Below are positions 17,211-26,950 of a stretch of DNA of 64,000 bases, in pieces (the first letter of the stretch is position 1; every line of letters begins with the position of its first letter). Below the pieces are notes generated by a model. It worked only from the letters and a program-made list of their open reading frames with translations. It was not told where the DNA came from and made no database searches. Both the position numbers and the translations under genes were made by a program. This DNA comes from an uncultured Pseudomonadota bacterium (GTDB lineage Bacteria > Pseudomonadota > Gammaproteobacteria > Burkholderiales > SG8-39). The stretch covers positions 62,001 through 126,000 of the forward strand of contig CAIXPL010000004.1 of NCBI GenBank assembly GCA_903921325.1, in the 5' to 3' direction.

Positions 17211-18029
17211 ATGCCCGAATTACCCGAAGTCGAAGTCACCCGCCGCGGGCTTGTTCCCGTCATGGAAGATGCCCTCATCGAGCGGGTTATCGTACGCAAT
17301 CGATCGCTGCGCTGGCCGGTCCCGGACCTTATTGAAACGCTGCTGGCGGGCCGCATTGTGCGGGCGATCGAGCGGCGCGCAAAGTACCTGTTGTTCCGCT
17401 TTGATCACGGCACGATGATCGTGCATCTGGGCATGTCTGGCAGTCTGCGTCCGGTCGATCGCCGCAGCCCGCCAACGCCATGGGATCATGTGGAGTGGCA
17501 ACTGGGTGGCGGTGAGCGCGCCGTGCGTTTGCGCGACCCGCGCCGGTTCGGATCAGTGCTGTGGCATGTCGGCGAACCAGGCGAACACCCCCTGCTCGCC
17601 CGGTTGGGCGTCGAGCCACTCAGCCCTGCATTCGATGGTGAATTGCTCTATCGCGCCTCGCGCGGTCGGCACAGCGCGGTGAAGGTTTTCTTGATGGATG
17701 CGGCCATCGTGGTCGGCGTAGGCAACATCTACGCGAGCGAAAGCCTGTTTCGCGCCGGCATTCATCCGGCCACGGCTGCCGGTCGCATTCGACGTGAGCG
17801 CTATGACCGCCTGGCCGAGGTCGTGCGCGCGACTTTGAACGACGCACTGGCCGCCGGGGGCAGCACACTGCGCGATTTCGTTGGCGGTGACGGCAAACCG
17901 GGTTACTTCCAGCAAAGCTATTTTGTCTATGGCCGCGAGGGCGAACCTTGCCTTCGCTGCGCCCGACCGATACGCCGCATCGTGCAGGGCCAGCGATCGA
18001 GCTTTTATTGCCCGTCCTGCCAGCACTAG
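17211..18029 (+). CDS. mutM: Formamidopyrimidine-DNA glycosylase
   Basis: 272 residues from the ATG at 17211. That start is fixed because the catalytic N-terminal proline must follow Met (MPELPEVEV). Lys in [11 protein letters not shown], the NIYASE helix-two-turn-helix region and a C-terminal zinc finger (CLRC ... CPSC) are all present. It excises 8-oxoguanine and related lesions and cuts the abasic strand. Length is standard. It converges with the ferredoxin gene downstream. Confidence 0.97.
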   Translation: MPELPEVEVTRRGLVPVMEDALIERVIVRNRSLRWPVPDLIETLLAGRIVRAIERRAKYLLFRFDHGTMIVHLGMSGSLRPVDRRSPPTPWDHVEWQLGGGERAVRLRDPRRFGSVLWHVGEPGEHPLLARLGVEPLSPAFDGELLYRASRGRHSAVKVFLMDAAIVVGVGNIYASESLFRAGIHPATAAGRIRRERYDRLAEVVRATLNDALAAGGSTLRDFVGGDGKPGYFQQSYFVYGREGEPCLRCARPIRRIVQGQRSSFYCPSCQH

Positions 18030-18032
18030 GGG

Positions 18033-18139
18033 CCGATCCGTCCGGTGCGCAGCACCGGGTGCCACGTGCCAGGTGTCGAAGGCCAAACGCCATGCGCCAA
18101 GCGGATCGGTTCGCGCGATGATCAAGCGCTGCGCAGCGC
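18033..18139. terminator. Inverted-repeat region between convergent mutM and ferredoxin genes
   Basis: A 7-bp hairpin CCGGTGC-GCA-GCACCGG (18042-18058) and a palindrome GCGCTGCGCAGCGC (18126-18139) lie within about 100 bp. CCGATCCG (18033) and CGGATCGG about 65 bp later could form an outer stem. There is no T-tract, so intrinsic termination is only a guess from position. Confidence 0.3.
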
Positions 18140-18140
18140 C

Positions 18141-18887
<747 letters not shown>

Positions 18888-18888
<1 letters not shown>

Positions 18889-19472
18889 TATTGATCTGCT
18901 CCGCTAGCGTCTGCTTGCCCGGCAAGCGCGTAATGCACCGCACCGGCGCGACCTGATTTCAGTATCTGCAAGCCGGCTCCCGGCTGATATTTGCTTTCCA
19001 TCTCAACATAGATCAACGAGCGTTCTGCCAGCACCGGGGCGAGCAGCGGTTCAATACGTGCGATCCAGTCTGCGCCAAACGGAGGATCAAGAAAAACCAC
19101 GTCAAACAAGACCTCGGGGCTACGCTGCCGTCCCATCGCGCGCAGGAATTCTAGCGCATCGCATTGCAAGATCGTTGCACGGTCGGTGCCGATCGCTTTT
19201 GCGAACTCGCGCAATTGTCCGGTCGCCTCGCGCGACTGGTCGGTCATCACGACTTCGCGAGCATGGCGCGAAATCGCCTCAAACCCCAGTGCGCCGCTGC
19301 CAGCGAACAGATCGAGGCAGCGCCGTCCGGTCAAATCCTGTCCGAGCCAGTTGAACAGCGTTTCCCGCACGCGGTCTGGCGTTGGACGCAATCCGGGTTG
19401 ATCGACGAAGCGCAGACGCCGCCCGCGATGCTCACCGCCGATGATGCGTACCGTATTGCTGCGTGGGGTCAC
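18888..19472 (-). CDS. rsmD: 16S rRNA (guanine(966)-N2)-methyltransferase
   Basis: 194 residues from a GTG at 19472, the only plausible start right before the conserved [20 protein letters not shown] site [15 protein letters not shown] and catalytic motif LDPPFG are intact. It methylates G966 of 16S rRNA during small-subunit assembly. The frame stays open further upstream with no conserved sequence. It is coupled to coaD and divergent from ftsY, the usual order. Confidence 0.93.
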
Positions 19473-19651
19473 CGCGAATTGACCAGAGGACTGATGAGAG
19501 GAGGGAATGCGAATAGAATCGGGCGGGCACCGATTATGCCATCGGTGCACCGGGACTCCGCCGCGTACGTTGCCGCGGGTTCCGTGACTCCTTGCAGGCG
19601 GTCGTACCACCCCCGCATACTTTCTTTACCTCCTCTGACGCCTGTCGCCCC

Positions 19652-20722
19652 ATGTTTGGTTTATTTCGCAAGTCCCCACCGTCTGCTGGCAACCCTTCAG
19701 CGTCCGGGCAAACACCCGAGACCCCTGCGGATGTCCCCGCCGGCCCGGTGCATGAGCAGCCATCAGCTGCTGCCACTACAGCAGCGGCCACTCCACATCA
19801 TGTGCCCGAGCGCAGCTGGTTCGGGCGACTGAAACAGGGCCTGCGCAAGACCGGCAGTGCATTGAGCGGGTTGCTGGGTGCCGGCCGGATCGACGAGGCC
19901 CTGTTTGAGGACCTTGAGACCGCATTGATCCAGGCCGATGCCGGACTGGGTGCAACCAATCATCTGATCACCGCACTGCGTGCCCGCGTGCGCAAAGATC
20001 GCCTGGAAACAGCCGCCGAGCTCAAGACCGCGCTGCAGGAAGAGCTGGTGAGTCTGCTCACCCCGCTCGAGCAAGCGCTCGATTATCGCCGTGCAAAGCC
20101 GTTTGTGATCATGGTCGCCGGGGTCAACGGCACCGGCAAGACCACCTCCATAGGCAAGCTTGCGCATCATTTTCAGGGCGAAGGGGCGAGTGTACTGCTG
20201 GCCGCCGGGGACACTTTCCGCGCTGCTGCCCGCGAGCAATTGACCGAATGGGGTGCGCGCAATCAGGTCAGTGTGATCGCGCAGGACAATGCCGATCCAG
20301 CAGCAGTGGTGTTTGACGCGGTGGCAGCGGCGCAGGCCCGCGGCATCGATGTGCTCATTGCCGACACCGCAGGTCGCTTGCCAACCCAGTTGCATCTGAT
20401 GGAGGAAATCCGCAAGGTGAAGCGGGTGATCAGCAAGGCCGACCCACAGGCCCCACACGAGGTGCTGGTGGTGCTCGATGCCAACACCGGTCAGAACGCA
20501 CTCGCACAGGTCAAAGCGTTTGACGAAGCCCTCGGCGTGACCGGCATCGTGATGACCAAGCTCGATGGCACAGCGCGCGGGGGCGTGGTGGCTGCGATCG
20601 CCTTTGCGCGTTCACGCGCTCAAGGCGCGCCTATCCCGATCCGCTTTATTGGGGTTGGGGAAGGCATCGATGACTTGAAGCCCTTTGTCGCGGCGGACTT
20701 TGCACGCGCATTGCTCGACTGA
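19652..20722 (+). CDS. ftsY: Signal recognition particle receptor FtsY
   Basis: 356 residues from the ATG at 19652. A variable Pro/Ala-rich N-terminus is followed by the N domain (SWFGRLKQGLRKTGSALSGL) and the G domain: GVNGTGKTTSIGKLA (G1), DTAGRLPTQ (G3), TKLDGTARGG (G4) and FIGVGEGIDDL. It docks SRP-ribosome complexes at the inner membrane. The acidic N-terminal A domain is short. It is divergent from rsmD. Confidence 0.97.
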   Translation: MFGLFRKSPPSAGNPSASGQTPETPADVPAGPVHEQPSAAATTAAATPHHVPERSWFGRLKQGLRKTGSALSGLLGAGRIDEALFEDLETALIQADAGLGATNHLITALRARVRKDRLETAAELKTALQEELVSLLTPLEQALDYRRAKPFVIMVAGVNGTGKTTSIGKLAHHFQGEGASVLLAAGDTFRAAAREQLTEWGARNQVSVIAQDNADPAAVVFDAVAAAQARGIDVLIADTAGRLPTQLHLMEEIRKVKRVISKADPQAPHEVLVVLDANTGQNALAQVKAFDEALGVTGIVMTKLDGTARGGVVAAIAFARSRAQGAPIPIRFIGVGEGIDDLKPFVAADFARALLD

Positions 20723-20780
20723 GCGTTTGCGCCGCGGCGTGGCACAGCGCAGGCCGTCAGCGCCTCGCCGGGGCACCGGC

Positions 20781-20816
20781 AACCCGCGGTCGGCACCGTT
20801 GCGCCGACCGCGGGTT
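20781..20816. terminator. Perfect 14-bp inverted repeat between convergent ftsY and aldolase genes
   Basis: AACCCGCGGTCGGC (20781-20794) and GCCGACCGCGGGTT (20803-20816) pair perfectly around an 8-base loop. It lies between two convergent genes, where a bidirectional terminator would be expected. No T-run follows on either strand, so the function is inferred from symmetry and position. Confidence 0.5.
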
Positions 20817-20848
20817 GTTGGCGGCGTCGGCACCGCACTATTCCCGCA

Positions 20849-21649
20849 CTATTGCCGCCAGTCGATATAGCGGCCTGCGCGCACCATTTCCATACGTCGT
20901 ACGGCGCCCTCGAACACCAGGCGCGGCACCGTGCCCGCAGGATCGAACGCACTTGCATCCTTGCCTGACTGGCGGCGCACCGCCTCGTCAAGCACGGTGT
21001 CCCCGCCAGCCATCGAGGCAGCAGCCAGTTGCACCTCGCAGGCGCGCTGCAGCGTCCAGCAGCGAAAAAAGGCCTGCGGCAGCGTCTGCCCGGTGACCAG
21101 CAATCCGTGGTTGCGCAATATGAGCACATTGCTCTTGCCAAGACTCGACACAAGACGTTCGCGCTCGTCGCTGCGCACGGTGATGCCCTCAAAGTCGTGA
21201 TAGCTCACGTCGCCGTACAAGATCGCCCCATAGAAATCGTCATGGCGTAGCCCGCCGGCCTTGCAGGCCACTGCCATACCGGCTGTGGTGTGGGTATGCA
21301 TGACGCACTGGGCATCCGGGCGAGCGCCATGGATCGCCCCGTGAATGGCAAACGCGGCCGGATTGCCGCGCCAGGGGCTGTCATCGACATTGGCCCCGTG
21401 GATATCGACTTTGATGAGATTCGATGCGCAGACTTCGGCGTAATTAAGGCCAAACGGATTCACCAGATAATGATGTTCAGGGCCGGGTACGCGCAGTGAA
21501 ATATGGTTGAAGATCGCTTCGTGCCAGCCCAGATAATCAAAGACCTGATAACAGGCGGCCAATTCCAGCCGCAGCGCCCATTCCACCGGATCCATCGCGC
21601 GCGGCGGTTCGCTCGCGCGGCCTGGAAAGGCAAGTTCACTTGGAGTCAT
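20849..21649 (-). CDS. Class II aldolase/adducin family protein
   Basis: 266 residues. Zinc-ligand motifs typical of the family are visible: FNHISLRVPG, CVMHTHTTAGMAVA and LRNHGLL. Members cleave or decarboxylate sugar phosphates and related hydroxy-acids; the substrate cannot be assigned here. It lies 12 bases downstream of the acyl-CoA ligase gene on the same strand and probably belongs to the same catabolic operon (NicX-like, fusion protein, ligase, aldolase). Confidence 0.85.
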   Translation of the reverse strand: MTPSELAFPGRASEPPRAMDPVEWALRLELAACYQVFDYLGWHEAIFNHISLRVPGPEHHYLVNPFGLNYAEVCASNLIKVDIHGANVDDSPWRGNPAAFAIHGAIHGARPDAQCVMHTHTTAGMAVACKAGGLRHDDFYGAILYGDVSYHDFEGITVRSDERERLVSSLGKSNVLILRNHGLLVTGQTLPQAFFRCWTLQRACEVQLAAASMAGGDTVLDEAVRRQSGKDASAFDPAGTVPRLVFEGAVRRMEMVRAGRYIDWRQ

Positions 21650-21661
21650 CGGGGTATTCCT

Positions 21662-23299
21662 TCAATGATGGGTGGAGGGGCGCTCGCCAGGGTCGGCCAC
21701 CGCGACTGCGGCAAGCACACGCTGCAATTCGGTCTTCTGTACCTTGCCCATTGCATTTTTTGGCAGGCTATCCAGAAAGAACACCCGTCGCGGGTGCTTG
21801 AACCGGGCAATGCGCTCGTGAAACCGCGCCATCACCCCTGCCGCATCGAGCGTCGATCCGGACTGGCGTACGACCGCGGCGACCGCGACTTCTCCCCAGC
21901 GATCATCAGGCTGGCCCACGACCGCCGCCTCGATGATCTCCGGACAATCACTCAGAACATTTTCCAGTTCGGCCGGATAGATGTTCTCGCCGCCGCTGAT
22001 GATCATGTCCTTGGAGCGTCCGACAACATAGTAAAAACCCCGTTCGTCGACACGCGCCAGATCGCCGCTGTGAAACCAGCCGTCACGAAAGGATGGATTG
22101 TCGGAATCGGCCCAATACCCTTTCATCAGTGCGGGGCCACGCAGCCAGATCTCGCCGATTTCACCGGGCGCAACGTCGGCACCCTGGTCATCGACCAGCC
22201 GGACATCAACGTGAAGCCCGACCCGGCCGGTACTGCCCAGGGCGAGCAGGGCATCTTCACGTTTGAGATAGATCGAGACCGGACCGGTTTCGGTCGACCC
22301 GTACACCTGCGTCACCGGTACCCCGCGATCAAGAAAGGGGCGCATCAGGGCTTCGGGCACCGTTGAGGAGCCCGTATTGAGCATGCGCAGCGAGCTCAGG
22401 TCAGTCGAGAGCCAGTCCGGGTGACCAATCACCGCCTTCAGTGTGGCGGGCACCAGCAATGACAGAGTGGGGCGCACTTGCGCAACATCGTGCAGCCACG
22501 CCGCCGGATCAAAGCGCGCATGAACGCTCACCGTCGCCCCGGCGTGCAGGGCCGGCAGCGTCTGTATGCACAGGCCACCAACATGAAACATCGGCAGACT
22601 CGATAGCACATGATCGGCGCGGGTCAGATCGTGATAATCGATTGAATTGATCGCATTCCAGATCAACGCCTGCTGCGTATGCACCGCCCCCTTGGGGCGT
22701 CCGGTGGTGCCTGAGGTATAGACGATCAGCACCGGATCGTGATCGTCACCCGAAAACGGCAGCGCGGCGCGACGCAGAGCCTGCTCGGCGAGTGTCTCAG
22801 GGGCGGTGATGTCCTCCCAGCGCAGGACAGCCGCAGGGGCCGAGGGGTCTGCCGCATCCACGTTAGCGGCTGCATGCGCCGGCGTGTCCTCGGCGCCGGG
22901 TTGCGCGCCAACATCCATCAACACCGGCAGACAGGCTGTCGAGTGCGCCGTCAGTGCCATCGCCGTCTCATGAAACCCCGCCCCAGCGACCAGAATGCGC
23001 GATTGGGCGTGATCCAGAATCGACTGCAATTCCGGTCGCGCCAGACGGAAATTAAGGGGTATCAGTACAGCGCCGATCCGTGCCAGCGCAAACAGTAGAC
23101 ACAGCATCTCCGGATGGTTGTACCCAAGGTAGGCGACATGGTCGCCTCGCGACACACCAAGGCGATGCGCGAGCGCGCTGCTCACCAACTCGATGCGTTG
23201 CCACAACGCGCGATAGCTGATGCTGTTGCCCTCAAAGCGCAGTGCCGCCTGCTCGGGCTGAAACTGCGCGTGCCGCTCGATGATGCGCGACAGATTCAT
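21662..23299 (-). CDS. Acyl/aryl-CoA ligase (AMP-forming)
   Basis: 545 residues. ANL superfamily: P-loop LIVYTSGTTGRPKGAVHT, substrate-binding YGSTETGPVSIYLK, then GWFHSGDLARVDERGFYYVVGR and the C-terminal catalytic Lys in PKNAMGKVQKTE. It activates a carboxylic acid to its CoA thioester in the cytoplasm. The neighbouring fusion enzyme with an acyl-CoA dehydrogenase module and the monooxygenase at 34696 make an aromatic or branched acid plausible. A region around residues 110-190 is unusually Ala-rich. The ATG overlaps an in-frame TGA that ends a readable extension of the upstream gene (see findings). Confidence 0.88.
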   Translation of the reverse strand: MNLSRIIERHAQFQPEQAALRFEGNSISYRALWQRIELVSSALAHRLGVSRGDHVAYLGYNHPEMLCLLFALARIGAVLIPLNFRLARPELQSILDHAQSRILVAGAGFHETAMALTAHSTACLPVLMDVGAQPGAEDTPAHAAANVDAADPSAPAAVLRWEDITAPETLAEQALRRAALPFSGDDHDPVLIVYTSGTTGRPKGAVHTQQALIWNAINSIDYHDLTRADHVLSSLPMFHVGGLCIQTLPALHAGATVSVHARFDPAAWLHDVAQVRPTLSLLVPATLKAVIGHPDWLSTDLSSLRMLNTGSSTVPEALMRPFLDRGVPVTQVYGSTETGPVSIYLKREDALLALGSTGRVGLHVDVRLVDDQGADVAPGEIGEIWLRGPALMKGYWADSDNPSFRDGWFHSGDLARVDERGFYYVVGRSKDMIISGGENIYPAELENVLSDCPEIIEAAVVGQPDDRWGEVAVAAVVRQSGSTLDAAGVMARFHERIARFKHPRRVFFLDSLPKNAMGKVQKTELQRVLAAVAVADPGERPSTHH

Positions 23300-23448
23300 G
23301 GCCGCATGGGCGCTGCGCGCAATGCCACCTCAATCATCCTTGCCATTTCATCTGCCCGCTCAGACCCGATGTGGCCCCTGGTGCCCGCCGCGCCCTGCTC
23401 ACTGGTCTTGCCCTCCTCACGAGTCTTGCCGTGCTCACTGGGCTTGAT

Positions 23449-25668
23449 TTACTCATCGGTCTCACCCGACTCATAGAGTGCTTCGCGTCCGAGTCGATCG
23501 AGACACAGTTCGGCTGTCCAGGGCAGCATGAGTGACCCGCAACGGCTGTCCCGATACAGCCGCTCGAGGGGCAAGGTCTTGAGCATGGATTGTCCGCCGC
23601 AGGTGCGGATTGCCAGACGGCAGATCTCGTTCGCGTTTTCCATCACCGTGTATTGCGTCGAATACAGTCGCAGACGGGCATCCTTGGGTGGATCGATACG
23701 CGCTTCATGGATCGTATGCAGAAACAAGGCGCGGGTCTGCTCAAGTTTTACCCGCATCTCCGCCACTGCAATCTGCTTGGTCGGATACATGCGCCGTTTG
23801 ACTGGCGGCATGCCCGCTACTTCGCCGCGCAGATACGCCACTGTGAAATCGTAGGCGGCCTGGGCAATGCCCATATACGTAGGCGACAAGGTCATGAACA
23901 TGTGAGGCCAGCGCGACGCGGCCTGAAAATACACGCCCGTGGGCATCAGTTGCTCAGTGTCGGCAACATAGACATTCTTGAATTCCAGATTGCGCGACAC
24001 CGTGCCGCGCATACCGAGAGGATCCCAATCGCCTGAAATGGTGACACCGCTTGCATCGGCTGGCACCGCGATGTACATGGTGTCGCGCATCGATGCGCCA
24101 GGCTTGTCTTCAGTACACAGCACACCGTAATAGTGGGCAGCACCAGAGAGTGAGGCGAAGATCTTGCGTCCGCTGATCAGCCAGCCACCCTCGGCGCGAG
24201 TGGCGAGTGTGCCAAAGGGCGCCTTACCCGCCGCCGCTGCGCTGCCCTCGGAGAACGGTTGCGCATAGATCGCGCCCTTGTCCACGACGCGCTCGTAGTG
24301 CAGCGCGCGACCATGGTTATGCTGGGCGCGCTGCGCCGCGGTCATCTCCAGATCATCGGCCAGTGGCCCGGACCACAACTGCGAGCAGGCGTGCATGTTG
24401 AAGGTGAGCGCGGTGGCACCGCAGTGCCGCCCGATGGTGGCCGCGACCATGCAATAGGTAGCGAAATCGGCGCCGTGACCGCCGTGCTCACGCGGCACAC
24501 ACAAGCGCAGCAGCCCGGAATCACGCAGATCGTCATAGTTCTCAAACGGGAAGGTCGCATCGCGGTCGTATTGCGCCGCGCGCCCGGCAAAACGGGTACG
24601 ACCCAACTCGTCGGCCAGCGCTATCAGCTGCGCCTGATCGGCACTCAGGGGATAACCCTCGCCGGTGATCGGTGGCGGGCTGTAGCGGCGCACCGGGCGG
24701 GTCGGTTTGGTTGCCGACGTTGCCGGTGCGGATGCTGACGAGCCCGCTGCCGCCGCACCGGGTGCCCCCGGCTTGCCTTCAGTCAACCCGCCGGATTGCG
24801 CAGCCTTTTGCACGGGCAGCGCCGGAAAATGCTGGCGCAGAAACGTGAGCACGCGCTCATCGAACCGCGCGGGTTGTTCCATGTGCGTGAGGTGCCCGGC
24901 ACCGGGCACACACAGGTATTGCGCACCGTTGACCTTATCGGCCATGCGGCTCATCACCGCCGGTGGTGCATTGCCATCGCGCTCACCGACGATGAGCAAG
25001 GTCGGCACGGCAATGCGGGCGAGCGCCGCGCGCTCATCGAAGCCCACCAGAGCCGCGAGCGAGCGGCGATACACATCAGGACTCACCCGCCCCATGGAAG
25101 CCTCGGCCAGGGCCACCCCGGCCGGGTCAGCATCCTCACCCAACATGGCGGCCACCAGACTGGCTGCCAACTCAGGCATGGTTTTACCGGCATCCAGCGG
25201 TGCCAGGCGCGCGGCCAGAAACTCGCGTTGCCAGTCACCCTCGGGTTTGCCAAAGGCGGGGCTCGTACCGTAGAGGACCAGCCCCTGCACGAGTCCGGGA
25301 TGAGCCGCCGCGAGCGACTGCGCCACCATACCGCCCATGCTGTGGCCGACCACTACGGTTTTTGGCGCACCCAGATGTTGAATCAATACGGCAGCCGATT
25401 CAGCCAGTGTCCGGATCGTATAGGGATCGATCGAAGCGCTCGCCCCGTATCCGGGCATGTCCCAGGCCACCACCCGGTAGCCGGCCGCGGCCAGTGACTT
25501 CATCTGCCAGGGCCAGACCGTGCGGTCACCACCGATACCGTGCAGGAGCAGGACTAGCGTATCGCCCGTGCCCTTTTCGGCATACGCTGGCAGTGCGCCG
25601 GGGGCCCCGCGTGCGGCACTGTGTGAGTCAGCGTTCGGGGGTGTGCCTGAATTTTGCGCATTGGTCAT
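23449..25668 (-). CDS. Alpha/beta hydrolase - acyl-CoA dehydrogenase fusion protein
   Basis: 739 residues. Residues about 25-285 form an alpha/beta hydrolase with a complete triad: Ser110 (VGHSMGG), Asp231 (GERDGN) and His259 (GAGHLTHME). Residues 286-337 are a Pro/Ala/Ser/Thr-rich linker. Residues about 340-739 form an acyl-CoA dehydrogenase: VPREHGGHGADFATYCMVAA at the N-terminus, FGTLATRAEGGWLISGRKIF in the middle domain and ICRLAIRTCGGQSMLK at the C-terminus. At the usual catalytic Glu position near the C-terminus the sequence reads SLMLPWTAE, so that base is not where MCAD-type enzymes have it. One chain combining ester/lactone/thioester hydrolysis with flavin oxidation is unusual. It is co-directional with the ligase downstream and the NicX-like gene upstream. 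Confidence 0.88.
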   Translation of the reverse strand: MTNAQNSGTPPNADSHSAARGAPGALPAYAEKGTGDTLVLLLHGIGGDRTVWPWQMKSLAAAGYRVVAWDMPGYGASASIDPYTIRTLAESAAVLIQHLGAPKTVVVGHSMGGMVAQSLAAAHPGLVQGLVLYGTSPAFGKPEGDWQREFLAARLAPLDAGKTMPELAASLVAAMLGEDADPAGVALAEASMGRVSPDVYRRSLAALVGFDERAALARIAVPTLLIVGERDGNAPPAVMSRMADKVNGAQYLCVPGAGHLTHMEQPARFDERVLTFLRQHFPALPVQKAAQSGGLTEGKPGAPGAAAAGSSASAPATSATKPTRPVRRYSPPPITGEGYPLSADQAQLIALADELGRTRFAGRAAQYDRDATFPFENYDDLRDSGLLRLCVPREHGGHGADFATYCMVAATIGRHCGATALTFNMHACSQLWSGPLADDLEMTAAQRAQHNHGRALHYERVVDKGAIYAQPFSEGSAAAAGKAPFGTLATRAEGGWLISGRKIFASLSGAAHYYGVLCTEDKPGASMRDTMYIAVPADASGVTISGDWDPLGMRGTVSRNLEFKNVYVADTEQLMPTGVYFQAASRWPHMFMTLSPTYMGIAQAAYDFTVAYLRGEVAGMPPVKRRMYPTKQIAVAEMRVKLEQTRALFLHTIHEARIDPPKDARLRLYSTQYTVMENANEICRLAIRTCGGQSMLKTLPLERLYRDSRCGSLMLPWTAELCLDRLGREALYESGETDE

Positions 25669-25681
25669 GATCGATCACTCA

Positions 25682-26743
25682 TCAAGCGGGCTGCGGTGGC
25701 CTGACAGCGTCCACCAGTACCCCATTGTCCACTACGGCGACACCATCGAGGCTCACCGTGCAATGGCGCATCGGCAAGTCAAAATGCCCCAGGGTGTGTC
25801 GCCCCGCTACTTCGTTCGCACCCGTCGAATACAGAAAATTGCCGGCGAAGGCGCGCAACTCGGTGCCATTGAAATCACGCCGGTCATAGAAATTCATCGC
25901 ATCCCAGCGGGCGGCCGGATTCATGCCCCAGCCCACATGCGACACCGCATAGGCTGATCGATCGCCCCAGGCCGCGAAATAGCCGCGCATCAATTCGGCA
26001 TCAATGCCTTCGCCCGCGATGTCCACGACATGGTCATCGACGATGGTGAGTCGGACGGGGTCCTGGATATAGCGCTTGAAGGTGAGATTCACATCACCGG
26101 TATCGAGCACCAGAGTGCCGGCGACCGCACCCGCAGCTGGAAACGCGAGGCACAAACCACCTGGCCAATGCGCCACTGTGCCCGGGCGGGCGGTGTAGCC
26201 CCAAACGCCCCCTACCTGCGCGCCGGCAAGGCTGATCTGCAAGTCCGTCCCGGCGCGCGAACTCACGTGCATGCGGCTCGCCCCCCGCAACTGGCGCATG
26301 GCGGCACGCACGTTGGGCTCCAGCGCCGGATCTGGCATCAACCGTTCGAGTGCTTCAGGATGTTCATTGGAGATCATCAACAGGCGCGCGCCGCCCTTGA
26401 GGATGGCGGGCAGCTCGGGCGCGTGCAGCAAACCCTCAACGGTGAGATCGACCACCAGCACCGATTGCGACAACGCCGAGATCACTGGCACAAGTCCACC
26501 CAAGGCATCGCTTGCGCCGGTCGATCGGACCGGGGCTGGCGCGCTCAGGCGTGGCGAGGGCACAGTGATGAGAAACGGCCGGCAACCCAGGCGAAGCAGG
26601 GCCAGCTCAGCCAACTCCAGATTGATCTGACGCGACTGTGTCTCGGCGAGAATGGCCACGACATCGCCAGCAACTACGCCACAACGGCCAAACACCTCGG
26701 CAAAGCAGTCTATCCATTTGCCCTCGATCCGTTCGCGCAACAT
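25682..26743 (-). CDS. NicX-like (2,5-dihydroxypyridine 5,6-dioxygenase/M29-like) protein, copy 1
   Basis: 353 residues. It resembles the aminopeptidase-T-related family that includes the iron enzyme NicX. His269 (AVSHVGWGMNP) and the HFD motif His320/Asp322 match in order and spacing the iron ligands reported for Pseudomonas putida NicX (His265, His318, Asp320). NicX opens 2,5-dihydroxypyridine in nicotinate degradation. Whether this copy acts on a pyridine or another diol is unknown. It lies 13 bases upstream of the hydrolase/dehydrogenase fusion gene, whose first domain could process a ring-cleavage product. A paralog is at 32550. Confidence 0.75.
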   Translation of the reverse strand: MLRERIEGKWIDCFAEVFGRCGVVAGDVVAILAETQSRQINLELAELALLRLGCRPFLITVPSPRLSAPAPVRSTGASDALGGLVPVISALSQSVLVVDLTVEGLLHAPELPAILKGGARLLMISNEHPEALERLMPDPALEPNVRAAMRQLRGASRMHVSSRAGTDLQISLAGAQVGGVWGYTARPGTVAHWPGGLCLAFPAAGAVAGTLVLDTGDVNLTFKRYIQDPVRLTIVDDHVVDIAGEGIDAELMRGYFAAWGDRSAYAVSHVGWGMNPAARWDAMNFYDRRDFNGTELRAFAGNFLYSTGANEVAGRHTLGHFDLPMRHCTVSLDGVAVVDNGVLVDAVRPPQPA

Positions 26744-26950
26744 CGCTCTCTATCCTCCGTGGCTGGACGGACCAGCCGGGGTACTGCGACCCGGTCTGGT
26801 AGCACCTGAGCTTATTCTACGTGCCCGGCGCGATGCTGACCGGGAGCGACCGCCCTCACCCTATCGATCACCGCTGACCGACCCGGCCCATTTCGAGCGG
26901 TAATGACCCATAGCGCTGGATGCCCAAGTGCGGCACACCAGGGCCTGAGC

